From Lachnospiraceae bacterium (GTDB lineage: Bacteria > Bacillota > Clostridia > Lachnospirales > Lachnospiraceae), in assembly GCA_011959805.1 (NCBI GenBank), contig BLMC01000033.1, positions 1-32,040 on the forward strand: a stretch of DNA of 32,040 nucleotides, given 5' to 3'. Shown here piece by piece: positions 6,979-15,134 of the stretch (within the stretch, counting starts at the first letter, position 1; every line of letters begins with the position of its first letter). The position numbers were made by a program, and so were the translations under genes. The notes beneath the pieces were generated by a model, which made no database searches, had not been told where the DNA came from, and saw only the letters and a program-made list of their open reading frames with translations.

Positions 6979-9069
6979 ATGAATGTTTACACAACTGATA
7001 AGATCCGAAACATAGTGTTGTTAGGTCATGGTGGTGCTGGAAAGACAAGTCTCGTGGAATCAATGGCGTATCTGTCAGGTATTACGTCGCGTATGGGACG
7101 TGTAGAGGACGGTAACACAGTCAGTGATTTTGGCAAAGAGGAGCAGAAAAGAAAGATTTCAATTAGCACATCAGTCGTGCCAATTGAGTGGGATGGCGTA
7201 AAGATTAATATACTTGATACACCTGGATATTTTGATTTCATTGGTGAGGTTGAGGAAGCGATTAGTGCGGCAGATGCGGCTGTCATCGTGGTGTCAGGAA
7301 AGTCTGGTGTTGAAGCAGGTACAGAGAAGGCTTGGGAGTTGTGTGAAAAATACAAGTTGCCAAGAATGATTTATGTGACTGGAATGGATGCAGATAATGC
7401 ATCGTTTAAAAATGTTGTAGAAAAACTCACTGATATGTATGGTAAGAAAATTGCGCCGTTTCATTTTCCTATTCGAGAGAACGAGAAGTTTGTAGGTTAT
7501 GTGAATGTCGTAAGTGAGACTGGGAATCGCTGGAAGGGTAAAGATGTAGAGGCATGCGAGATACCTGATTATAGTAAGGATAATTTGAGCTTGTACAGGG
7601 ATACATTGATGGAAGCAGTAGCTGAGACAAGCGAGGAGTTTATGGATCGATATTTTGGCGGTGAGACATTTTCAGAGAATGAGATTCGTGCAGCGCTTCG
7701 TACCAATGTAATTGATAGTTCTATTGTTCCAATTAGTATGGGGTCAAGTTTGCTTTGTCAAGGTACATACACGTTACTAGATGATATTGTAAAGTATATG
7801 CCAAGTCCTGAGAACAAGCAAATTGCGGGCTTTAACATGAAGACAAATGAAGTTTTTGAAGCAAATTTTGATTTCTCAAAAGCGAAATCCGCCTATGTGT
7901 TTAAAACGATTGTCGATCCATTTATTGGAAAGTATTCTTTGATTAAAGTATGTTCTGGTGTGTTTAAGTCAGATGATACAATCTACAATAAGGATAAGGA
8001 TGTTGAGGAAAAAGTCAATAAACTTTTTATATTACAGGGTAGCAAGCCTATTGAAATAAGCGAGTTACATGCAGGTGATATCGGTGCGATTGCAAAGCTT
8101 ACTGCTGCTAGAACAGGAAATACACTTTCTACAAAGGCGACTGTGATTGAATATGGTAAGTTTGAGATTTCAAAGCCGTATACGTCAAAACGTTATAAAG
8201 TGCCAAATAAGGGGGATATTGATAAGGTTTCACAGGCATTACAGAAGATGTCGCACGAGGACCAAACCTTGAAAGTGGTAAATGATGTGGAGAACAGGCA
8301 GACTTTACTTTATGGTATTGGTGATCAACAGCTTGAAATTATTCAGAGTCGTTTGGCAAATGAGTATAAATGCGAAATTGAGTTAAGTGATCCTAAAATT
8401 GCATTCCGTGAAACTATTAAGAAGAAATCGGATGTAGAATATAAATACAAGAAACAATCTGGTGGACATGGACAATACGGGCACGTTAAAATGCGTTTTG
8501 AACCGTCTGGCGATTTGGAGAAGGCATATGTATTTGAGCAGGAGGTTGTCGGTGGAGCAGTTCCAAAGAATTATTTTCCGGCTGTTGAGAAAGGTATGCA
8601 AGAATCTGTTCTGAAAGGGCCTTTGGCGGCTTATCCAGTTGTAGGTGTGAAGGGAATTTTGTATGATGGTTCATATCATGCGGTAGACTCGTCAGAAATG
8701 GCGTTTAAGACGGCGGCAATTCAGGCGTTTAAGAAAGGGTTTATGGAGGCAGGACCTGTGTTGCTTGAGCCGATTGCGTCCCTCAAAGTGACAGCGCCAG
8801 AGCGCTATACAGGCGATATTATGGGGGATTTGAATAAGCGGCGTGGAAGAGTGCTTGGCATGAATCCAGCTGGAAGTGGAAAACAGGTCATTGAAGCAGA
8901 TATTCCGATGATGGAATTAACAGGCTACTGTACGGTACTTCGCTCTATGACAGGCGGACGTGGCAGTTTTGAGTATGAAGTGACAAGATATGAACAAACT
9001 CCAAGTGATATTCAAGAAGCACAAGTAAAGGCAAGAGCGAACAAATTGGTGGATTCTTCTGAGGTATAA
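6979..9069 (+). CDS. Elongation factor G-like translational GTPase (EF-G2 type)
   Basis: A full-length (696 aa) EF-G family protein. G1 is GHGGAGKT (16-23), the switch I region has KRKISIST instead of the usual RGIT motif, and G3 is DTPG (80-83). G4 reads VTGMD (133-137), lacking the Asn-Lys of canonical NKxD. Domain II follows from about 290. The EF-G domain IV block SGGHGQYGHV and the C-terminal domain V (GYCTVLRSMTGGRGSFEYEV) are intact. It has a perfect AGGAGGT site. It is not in an rpsL-rpsG-fusA-tuf operon, so it is the accessory copy rather than the main fusA. TetM-type ribosome protection proteins are shorter and differ in domain IV. The biological role of this subgroup is uncertain. 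Confidence 0.85.
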   Translation: MNVYTTDKIRNIVLLGHGGAGKTSLVESMAYLSGITSRMGRVEDGNTVSDFGKEEQKRKISISTSVVPIEWDGVKINILDTPGYFDFIGEVEEAISAADAAVIVVSGKSGVEAGTEKAWELCEKYKLPRMIYVTGMDADNASFKNVVEKLTDMYGKKIAPFHFPIRENEKFVGYVNVVSETGNRWKGKDVEACEIPDYSKDNLSLYRDTLMEAVAETSEEFMDRYFGGETFSENEIRAALRTNVIDSSIVPISMGSSLLCQGTYTLLDDIVKYMPSPENKQIAGFNMKTNEVFEANFDFSKAKSAYVFKTIVDPFIGKYSLIKVCSGVFKSDDTIYNKDKDVEEKVNKLFILQGSKPIEISELHAGDIGAIAKLTAARTGNTLSTKATVIEYGKFEISKPYTSKRYKVPNKGDIDKVSQALQKMSHEDQTLKVVNDVENRQTLLYGIGDQQLEIIQSRLANEYKCEIELSDPKIAFRETIKKKSDVEYKYKKQSGGHGQYGHVKMRFEPSGDLEKAYVFEQEVVGGAVPKNYFPAVEKGMQESVLKGPLAAYPVVGVKGILYDGSYHAVDSSEMAFKTAAIQAFKKGFMEAGPVLLEPIASLKVTAPERYTGDIMGDLNKRRGRVLGMNPAGSGKQVIEADIPMMELTGYCTVLRSMTGGRGSFEYEVTRYEQTPSDIQEAQVKARANKLVDSSEV

Positions 9070-9093
9070 AGTATCTAGTATAAAAATATATTA

Positions 9094-10446
9094 CTATGAA
9101 ATTATAATTACAAAAGTTGTGCCGCCGCCAGGAGTATCAGTTACTTTGATGCTTCCGTGATGTGCTATAATAATATCATTTGCTATGGAAAGACCAAGTC
9201 CGAAGTGAGTTTTATCGCTTCGGGCTTTTTCGCTGCGATAAAAACGGTCAAATATTTTTGTTTTTTCTTCGTCACTGATTCCGATACCTGTATCGGAAAT
9301 TTTCACTTCAAAGTGTTTTTTTATATAGGAAACAGATAGACGGATAGTTCCATCTTCAGGAGTATAACTAATGGCATTGTGAAGAAGAATAGTAAGTACC
9401 TGTACAATGCGGTCACTGTCACATATACAATCAGGAAGCGGATTTTCAGGAAGCGAGACGTTGACTTTGATATGTTTTGCTGCTGCCATGTTTTCAAAGG
9501 CTTCACTGGTATTTAGCACTAATGTATCAAGTTGAGTTGGCGCTAGTTTAATGTCGAGTTGGCCAGTATCATAGCTAAGCAAGGTAAGCATATCGTTTAA
9601 AAGCCTTGATGTGCGAAGAGCTTCGTTTTTAATCGTGGTTAATTCAGAACATATGTCTTTGTCAAGTCCAGCTTCAGCACAGGAGAGTATAATTGCAAGT
9701 GGTGTGCGAAGTTCATGTGAGGCAGATGCAATAAACTGATTTTGCCGCAGCCGATTTGCCTCAATGGGTTTTAGGACTTTTCCTATAAAAATCCATGCAA
9801 AAATCCAGATTGCAGTAAGTGCAAGTATAATGATTCCCAAAAATAAAAAACGTTGTTTTATAATTTGATTTTGTATATTATCAAGTGGTGCGACAAGTAA
9901 AATTTCTAAGTTAGATGTATTTTTTTCTATTTGAATTACAAAGCAGCAGTAAGAGGTAACTTTTGTATTATTTACTTTTATATCTGTATCTGATGTGTGA
10001 GCAGCAGAAAATAATTTTTCCTTTTCTTTATTTGATTGTCTTAGAATAAAAGAGACATAACTACTTTTATAGGAAAGTGTATGTCGAGTTTGAGAAAAAT
10101 TTTTATATTGATAAAAGTCCCATGCTTTGTCGAGTGCTATTTTTCTTATAGAATTTTCTTGCGTTTTATTAATATCATACAAAAATTCAGTATTATTATC
10201 TTTCAAAGATACATAGTATTTATTGTTGGATTCTAACTGTGATAGCCAGGTGTTGCTAATAATGTTTTGTTGTTCAACATAGGAAGCGATCGTGTAGATA
10301 TCACTCTGATAAGAATACATTTTATTTTTTATCATATTGTTTTCAGATATGAATAGATAACCAAGTGTCATAATAACTAAAATTAATGTTGTAATACTGC
10401 CGCTCAATAGAGTTAGTTGAAGATGCGCTTTTTTTATTGTATTCAT
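9094..10446 (-). CDS. Sensor histidine kinase (HisKA/HATPase)
   Basis: Membrane-bound sensor kinase partnered with the response regulator upstream. With the ATG at 10446 it has 450 residues: TM1 about 11-33, an extracytoplasmic sensor of about 165 residues with no family I recognise, TM2 about 199-222, and H-box SASHELRTP with H244. The HATPase domain follows, with N-box LLHNAISYTP, G1 DTGIGIS, F-box FDRFYR and G2 GLGLSIA. The open frame runs to 10533, but that would overlap the regulator gene. The chosen ATG lies 32 nt after the regulator stop and has GGAAGG about 13 nt upstream. It converges with the EF-G-like gene. The signal is unknown; no resistance or transport gene is directly attached. 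Confidence 0.87.
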   Translation of the reverse strand: MNTIKKAHLQLTLLSGSITTLILVIMTLGYLFISENNMIKNKMYSYQSDIYTIASYVEQQNIISNTWLSQLESNNKYYVSLKDNNTEFLYDINKTQENSIRKIALDKAWDFYQYKNFSQTRHTLSYKSSYVSFILRQSNKEKEKLFSAAHTSDTDIKVNNTKVTSYCCFVIQIEKNTSNLEILLVAPLDNIQNQIIKQRFLFLGIIILALTAIWIFAWIFIGKVLKPIEANRLRQNQFIASASHELRTPLAIILSCAEAGLDKDICSELTTIKNEALRTSRLLNDMLTLLSYDTGQLDIKLAPTQLDTLVLNTSEAFENMAAAKHIKVNVSLPENPLPDCICDSDRIVQVLTILLHNAISYTPEDGTIRLSVSYIKKHFEVKISDTGIGISDEEKTKIFDRFYRSEKARSDKTHFGLGLSIANDIIIAHHGSIKVTDTPGGGTTFVIIIS

Positions 10447-10478
10447 ATTAGAAATTTTTCCTTCCAAAATTGTATTTC

Positions 10479-11153
10479 TTATTCTTCTAATAAACAGTAT
10501 CCAATACCTCGGATTGTTCTTAACTTTAGGCAACTTCCTACGGATTTGAGACGTCTGCGAACAAAATAAATATAGTTGTCAAGATTCCCTTCTTCAACAT
10601 CGCTGTCAGGTCCCCAGACCTTTAATAAAAGAGTATTTCTCGAGAGGGTCTGTCCACCATTTTTAATAAAAATTTCAAGCATTGTGCCTTCCCGTTTTGA
10701 GCAGGTACAATGACCGTTTGGGCCAGTGAGAGTGTTTGACGTTTTGTCAAATTGGAGATCACAGTAGGAAGGGATATCTATTTGACTCATGATAGGAGAA
10801 CGCCTTGTAACACATTGAATGCGTGCTAGTAGCTCTTCAAATGCGAAGGGCTTTACCAGATAGTCATCGGCTCCAAGGTTTAATCCAGTTACTTTGTCAT
10901 TTAGCGTTCCAAGTGCAGTAATAAGTATAATAGGAATATTAATACCTTGTTTGCGCAGTTTGCTCAATACTATAGTGCCTTCTATACAAGGTAGCATTCT
11001 GTCAAGTAGTATTATATCATGAATATTTTGTACAGCATAGTAGAATGCTTCTTCCCCGTCATAGCAGGAGTCTACATTAAATCCTCTTGAAATTAACTGA
11101 TTTGTAAGTAATTCATTCAATTTTTTATCATCTTCGGCAAGTAATATACGCAT
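10479..11153 (-). CDS. OmpR-family response regulator
   Basis: A two-domain DNA-binding regulator (224 aa). The receiver has the acidic pocket AEDD (6-9), phosphoacceptor D51 (LLDRMLP), T79 and K101 (LVKPFAF). The C-terminal winged helix contains LSRNTLLLKVWG and the terminal hairpin KLRTIRGIGYCL. The frame extends to 11210. MRILLAEDD at 11153 has GGAGGA at ideal spacing and is the canonical start. It heads the two-gene unit with the kinase, and the direct repeat upstream suggests autoregulation. Confidence 0.92.
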   Translation of the reverse strand: MRILLAEDDKKLNELLTNQLISRGFNVDSCYDGEEAFYYAVQNIHDIILLDRMLPCIEGTIVLSKLRKQGINIPIILITALGTLNDKVTGLNLGADDYLVKPFAFEELLARIQCVTRRSPIMSQIDIPSYCDLQFDKTSNTLTGPNGHCTCSKREGTMLEIFIKNGGQTLSRNTLLLKVWGPDSDVEEGNLDNYIYFVRRRLKSVGSCLKLRTIRGIGYCLLEE

Positions 11154-11210
11154 AGCAATTCCTCCATCTGGTAAGTAAGACTTCAAGAGTCTATAAAAAT
11201 TAATTGTCAA

Positions 11211-11251
11211 TTTATAGTTTACTTTATTTTTCTCTAAATTATCTCTAAATT
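11211..11251 (-). promoter_or_regulatory. Promoter with OmpR-type direct repeat, likely autoregulated
   Basis: Two exact copies of TCTCTAAATT (plus strand 11231-11240 and 11242-11251) repeat with an 11-bp period, one helical turn. This is the usual layout for OmpR-family dimers. A -10-like TATAAA (complement of 11211-11216) lies downstream on the minus strand without a good -35. The regulator gene starts 58 nt further on. I infer activation by the encoded regulator. Confidence 0.5.
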
Positions 11252-11659
11252 TACTATCAATTTTATTGGCAGAGAAAAAGATATATTTAATTAAGTATAT
11301 TGTTAAATGGTTAGGTTAAAAAGTATTATATGAAAAAATTTGTATACTATCAACTATAAAACAACAAGTTCTAAGAATTGCACAGTTCATTTGTCTTTTA
11401 TCATAGTGAAAATTGTGCATTAAAATATACGTACTTGAGGATTTTGTTTATACTCTAATTAGATAAGGCATAAGCAGTAACTTTTTATCTAAGAGTCTAT
11501 CTACAAACAAATCTAAATATTGTAATTTTTATAGAAACATGGTATGCTAACGACATAGTGTCAAAGATAGGTATTTTATACCAACAGAGCTGACCCATAC
11601 ACTGTGGTAAGAATGTTGATGGTATTTTTGAATGAAATTTGAGAAATGAGTAAATAGTA
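11252..11659. other. Intergenic region between divergent genes
   Basis: AT-rich, with no convincing coding frame on either strand. The short minus-strand frames here overlap the zinc-ribbon gene or lack a ribosome binding site. No RNA gene recognised. Confidence 0.45.
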
Positions 11660-11866
11660 ATGAGACCAAAAATAAAAGAAATGGTGGAATATATTTGTCC
11701 AAAATGTAAAATGAAAATTTCTGTAGAAAAAGGCAAGCGAGTGCCGTCATTATATTGTAGAAATTGCTTAAAGAATAAACAATTAATTATGTTAAGATTG
11801 ATATATCAAAAAACAGAGCAATCATCAGACACGATTTTTCAGAATGAATTGAAAGCAAAAGATTAA
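11660..11866 (+). CDS. Small zinc-ribbon protein of unknown function
   Basis: A 68-residue product with one CxxC pair (YICPKCKMKI, about 12-15) and a second (YCRNC, about 33-36), the arrangement of a rubredoxin-like zinc ribbon. The rest is basic and rich in Leu and Lys. No strong ribosome binding site precedes the ATG; an internal ATG at residue 8 is an alternative start. It is an isolated gene ahead of a strong terminator. The two CxxC pairs are the main reason to believe it is real. A nucleic-acid-binding role is possible but not shown. Confidence 0.5.
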   Translation: MRPKIKEMVEYICPKCKMKISVEKGKRVPSLYCRNCLKNKQLIMLRLIYQKTEQSSDTIFQNELKAKD

Positions 11867-11895
11867 TTTTAACATAAAAGAAAATATGAATCAAA

Positions 11896-11937
11896 ATATA
11901 GAAAACAGGAAGTTTTAATATTTCCTGTTTTCTATAT
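11896..11937. terminator. Long bidirectional terminator hairpin
   Basis: A perfect 16-bp stem (11896-11911 with 11922-11937) around a 10-nt loop lies between the zinc-ribbon gene and the convergent ABC permease gene. The stem has T-rich 3' arms in both directions and likely serves both transcripts. Confidence 0.7.
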
Positions 11938-11969
11938 ATAGAGGTATCTAAATAAAATATGTCAGTAAG

Positions 11970-12806
11970 TTATATTCTTTTTTCTAATAGATTGAGAAGC
12001 CCATAAATACCCATTGCGATAATACAAAGGATAACAATACTCAAAATAACCATATCTAGTTTAAATACTTGGCTACCATAGATAATTAGATATCCTAATC
12101 CTTTTTTTCCAGCAAGAAATTCTCCAATAATAACACCTACTAAGGCAAGACCAATGTTGACTTTGGATAGAGAGATGAAGGTAGGGATATTTCCAGGAAA
12201 TACAACTTTTGTAAAAGCTTGTAGTTTTGTACCGCCCAATGTCTCAATTAATTTAAGACGTTCGGGGTCTGTCTGTTCAAATGATTGATATAAATTTAGT
12301 ATACAACCAAATATTCCAACCGATATTCCACATAGAATAATTGTGCGGGAACCTGTTCCTAACCAAACAATAATAAGTGGTGCAAGTGCAGATTTTGGCA
12401 GACTGTTGAGCACGATTAAGAAAGGTTCAAACATTTTTCCAAGAGAAGGATAAAACCAGAAAAATGTGGCAGTTAATACAGAAAGAATAATAATCAGAAA
12501 AAAACTTACTCCTGATTCTAAAAGGGTAATGCCAATATGACTTAATAAAGACATATCTTTTATATCATGCCAGAATAGCTTTGCAATTGCGATAGGAGAG
12601 CTAAAATAAAAACGGTCAATCCAGCCAAGGTCAGAAGAAATTTGCCAAAGCATTACGAAAGCCGTAAATAGTAGTATCCGACTCCAGAAGATATATAATT
12701 TTTGCATTTTCTGATGGTGCAAAAAATTTTTTTGTCCCGCGGTAAGTGTAATTACATCTGCTTTGTTTGTCTCATGTGATATAGCACTATTTTTCAGTAT
12801 TTTCAT
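11970..12806 (-). CDS. ABC transporter permease, SsuC/TauC/ThiX type
   Basis: Inner-membrane permease of the nitrate/taurine/aliphatic sulfonate/thiamine-precursor importer class (BPD_transp_1). About six membrane helices are visible, after a charged N-terminus of about 45 residues. The EAA-like loop is LKLIETLGGTKLQAFTKVVFPGNIPTF, and LVGVIIGEFLAGKKGLGYLI is a typical C-terminal signature. The frame opens at 12833, but ATG 12806 has GGAAGGA upstream and gives 278 aa. It overlaps the ATPase gene by 20 nt, indicating translational coupling. The substrate cannot be assigned, because the binding protein is absent from the window. Confidence 0.87.
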   Translation of the reverse strand: MKILKNSAISHETNKADVITLTAGQKNFLHHQKMQKLYIFWSRILLFTAFVMLWQISSDLGWIDRFYFSSPIAIAKLFWHDIKDMSLLSHIGITLLESGVSFFLIIILSVLTATFFWFYPSLGKMFEPFLIVLNSLPKSALAPLIIVWLGTGSRTIILCGISVGIFGCILNLYQSFEQTDPERLKLIETLGGTKLQAFTKVVFPGNIPTFISLSKVNIGLALVGVIIGEFLAGKKGLGYLIIYGSQVFKLDMVILSIVILCIIAMGIYGLLNLLEKRI

Positions 12807-13575
12807 TTTGCATTTCCTTCCATATTTTATCAAAATATTCTTGAAATAGACTCGATTTTCTTATGTCCTCTCTTAGGATTTTGTTCTTTTCAAATTCAAT
12901 TGGAATAATATCCTTTATGGTACAGGGCGATTTTGTAAGCACAAAAATTACGTCTGCCATAGAGATTGCTTCAGAGATATCATGTGTTACAAGGATAGCT
13001 GTTTTTTGTTCAGATTTGATAATATCGTGTACATCTTTCGATACATTTAGTCTTGTTTGGTAGTCAAGCGCGCTGAATGGCTCGTCAAGTAAGAGAAGAT
13101 CAGGACGAATGGCGAGTGTCCGAATAAGCGCAATTCGTTGACGCATACCACCAGATAACGCAGAAGGTTTCTGATTTTTGACATTGGATAGATGATATTT
13201 TTCTAAAAGATTGTCTACTAATTCTAGGTTTTCTGCTGTTTTCTTTTTCTGTATTTCAAGTCCAAGAGTGATATTTTGATAAACGGTACGCCATTCTAAT
13301 AAATGGTCATGTTGTAGCATATATCCGACACGTGGAGCGTTAAAGTCATCAGAATAAAAAGTAATATAGCCACTTACAGGTTTAAGTAGATCTGCAATTA
13401 AAGAAAGTATTGTGGATTTTCCGCAGCCGCTTGGCCCAACTAAGGCTGCAAAAATACCTTTTTCAATTGAAAAATTTATATTATTTAAAACCTTAACCTC
13501 ACCGAGATTACTATAGTAAGAGAAATTGACGTGGTCCAGACGGAGAAAAGGTTTTTTATTAGGATTTTGGGACAT
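12787..13575 (-). CDS. ABC transporter ATP-binding protein, SsuB/TauB type
   Basis: Cytoplasmic ATPase of the importer, 262 aa. Walker A is GPSGCGKST (47-55), the Q-loop is MLQHDHLLEW, the signature is LSGGMRQR, Walker B is LLLLDEPFSALD and the switch His is in VTHDISEA. LLEWRTVYQN is typical of the SsuB/TauB/NrtD group. The minus-strand ATG has an AAAGG-containing site upstream. It is the first gene of a two-gene unit with the permease. No TPP, FMN or other riboswitch consensus was found upstream, so the ligand stays open. Confidence 0.9.
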   Translation of the reverse strand: MSQNPNKKPFLRLDHVNFSYYSNLGEVKVLNNINFSIEKGIFAALVGPSGCGKSTILSLIADLLKPVSGYITFYSDDFNAPRVGYMLQHDHLLEWRTVYQNITLGLEIQKKKTAENLELVDNLLEKYHLSNVKNQKPSALSGGMRQRIALIRTLAIRPDLLLLDEPFSALDYQTRLNVSKDVHDIIKSEQKTAILVTHDISEAISMADVIFVLTKSPCTIKDIIPIEFEKNKILREDIRKSSLFQEYFDKIWKEMQNENTEK

Positions 13576-13617
13576 ATTGCAACTGCCGCCTTTCTGTATT
13601 TTGTTTTGGTAGGAGAT

Positions 13618-13646
13618 ATATAATAATATATGAAAAACTATAACAA
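13618..13646 (-). promoter_or_regulatory. Possible promoter of the ABC unit
   Basis: Minus strand: TTGTTA (complement of 13641-13646), a 17-nt spacer, then TTATAT (complement of 13618-13623), about 40 nt before the ATPase start. Boxes are moderate and the region is AT-rich, so chance matches are likely. Confidence 0.35.
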
Positions 13647-13810
13647 AAGTGATATGATATATTTACGAAAATAGAACTAGATAGTTTAATAGACAAAAAT
13701 GATAAGACTTTATGATACGGTTTCAAGAGAAAAAGTAGTATAAGAGTAAGAAAACTTGGTTTTTATAACATAAGCAGCAGGAATATTATTTGGAATGTCA
13801 TATTTTATAC

Positions 13811-13839
13811 TTACGTAATATGTGTTGATTTACGTAATA
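13811..13839. repeat. Two TTACGTAATA direct repeats
   Basis: TTACGTAATA occurs at 13811-13820 and 13830-13839, 19 bp apart (centre to centre). Each contains the palindrome TTACGTAA. They lie in the 446-nt gap between the divergent ABC and recombinase-like genes. This spacing and symmetry fit a regulator binding site. The rest of the gap (13647-13957) shows no gene. Confidence 0.4.
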
Positions 13840-13957
13840 CTTCAACCTCCCCTTCCACAACAAAAACAAAAATCCAAAACATCACGCCATCAAAAAATAA
13901 TATATAAACAGAAGGGAAGATTATTCTAATTATTAATAATAGAATTTTGTCTATATA

Positions 13958-13987
13958 TTGAACACACGCTGTTATCCGTGCTATACT
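13958..13987 (+). promoter_or_regulatory. Promoter of the recombinase-like gene
   Basis: TTGAAC (13958-13963), an 18-nt spacer, then TATACT (13982-13987), about 35 nt before the start codon. Confidence 0.6.
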
Positions 13988-14021
13988 ATTCTTATCTTAT
14001 ACCACGGAAAGGAGAGATTTC

Positions 14022-14966
14022 ATGGGTTATCCAATTGACACTGAAATTAATGATTCTCATTTTACAAAATTAATAGCAGAGTTTAAAGCAACTTCACAAG
14101 GAAGAAAAAATACTATATCAGCACTACGAAAATTAGTAGATAGAAGTGGAAAAAAAATATTTTATATTACAAAAAACGATGCAAAAATTTTTTATGATTC
14201 TTGTATGAATGATATCTTAAATGGCACTTATAAACCTTTATATATTAAAACTCTAATGCATTCTTTAAAAGCTTTTTATAAATACCTAAATGAACTATCT
14301 GCAAACAATGAACTAGAAAAATCATTTCCCTGTTGTTATAATGGAAATCCATTTGATAGCATTATTATAACTATTCCTGACAAATTAGAATACCGAGAAA
14401 CTGATTTTCCTTCTATAGAACATGTAGATACATTGTTGTCGTTATGTTCCACTTTAAGTTTAAAGGCTGCTGTATGCCTTGCTTTTAAGATGTGTTTAAC
14501 AATAAGCGATATTTCTACCTTAAAAAAGAAACAAATTATTATGAGTGATGACAAGATGTATATTAAATTTATCTGTACAAATGAGTTAGGAGAGTATCCT
14601 CGATATCTAGCAGTTCCAGATGACTTATATTCCATGATTCAGCAACTTTGCAATAATACAGAATCCAGTTATGAATATTTGTTAATATCCAAACGGCATA
14701 CGCCTTGTGCTGTTCGCACCCTAGAACATGCATTAAATAAAATCGTAACTGAAAATAATCTTGGTAATAATTTAACTTTTTCTTCTTTGAGAAATATGGG
14801 AATACGAATCCTACTTAATAATGGAGCCCTTCCACAAGAAGTTGCAGATTATTTAGGAATACAAGGTAAATGGCTTAGTCGGTATGAAAATCTTCCTCGA
14901 TATCTAATCAAAGACATGAATCAGTTTTCTAATATTGAAATTAAAAAAACTGTATTTGACGCATAA
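14022..14966 (+). CDS. Tyrosine-recombinase-like protein with degenerate active site
   Basis: A 314-residue protein with the two-domain outline of phage-integrase-family recombinases: an N-terminal SAM-like helical region (about 10-95, including TLMHSLKAFYKYL) and a catalytic-like domain (about 130-300). Aligning by eye, the first catalytic Arg is replaced (CLTISDISTL, T160). The HxxR motif is SSLR (His lost, R257 kept), and the LGH histidine is LGI (I280). A tyrosine in LSRYENL (Y288) remains. It is therefore probably not an active recombinase and may bind DNA. The AAAGGAGAG ribosome binding site and own promoter suggest it is expressed, not decaying. No attachment sites or phage genes are near. 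Confidence 0.7.
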   Translation: MGYPIDTEINDSHFTKLIAEFKATSQGRKNTISALRKLVDRSGKKIFYITKNDAKIFYDSCMNDILNGTYKPLYIKTLMHSLKAFYKYLNELSANNELEKSFPCCYNGNPFDSIIITIPDKLEYRETDFPSIEHVDTLLSLCSTLSLKAAVCLAFKMCLTISDISTLKKKQIIMSDDKMYIKFICTNELGEYPRYLAVPDDLYSMIQQLCNNTESSYEYLLISKRHTPCAVRTLEHALNKIVTENNLGNNLTFSSLRNMGIRILLNNGALPQEVADYLGIQGKWLSRYENLPRYLIKDMNQFSNIEIKKTVFDA

Positions 14967-15051
14967 AATTTTATGTAAAAGCAGGAAAAAGTAGCCTCAA
15001 AAAATAATTTTGTATAATACAACACTCCTTATAACACTCTTGATTTTTTTA

Positions 15052-15080
15052 TTGCATGGATTAAAAAATTATGCTATTAT
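15052..15080 (+). promoter_or_regulatory. Promoter of argH
   Basis: TTGCAT (15052-15057), a 17-nt spacer, TATTAT (15075-15080). It lies 55 nt ahead of the argH ATG. No T-box or ARG-box consensus seen. Confidence 0.6.
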
Positions 15081-15134
15081 TACTAATATTTGTGGAATAC
15101 AAGAAATTCTGAGGAAAGTAGGAGGCGACTTAAG

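Noticed and set aside
13576-14021. TPP or FMN riboswitch upstream of the ABC unit
   Set aside because: No CTGAGA/ACCTGA-type or RFN consensus was found on the minus strand; the ligand cannot be inferred this way.
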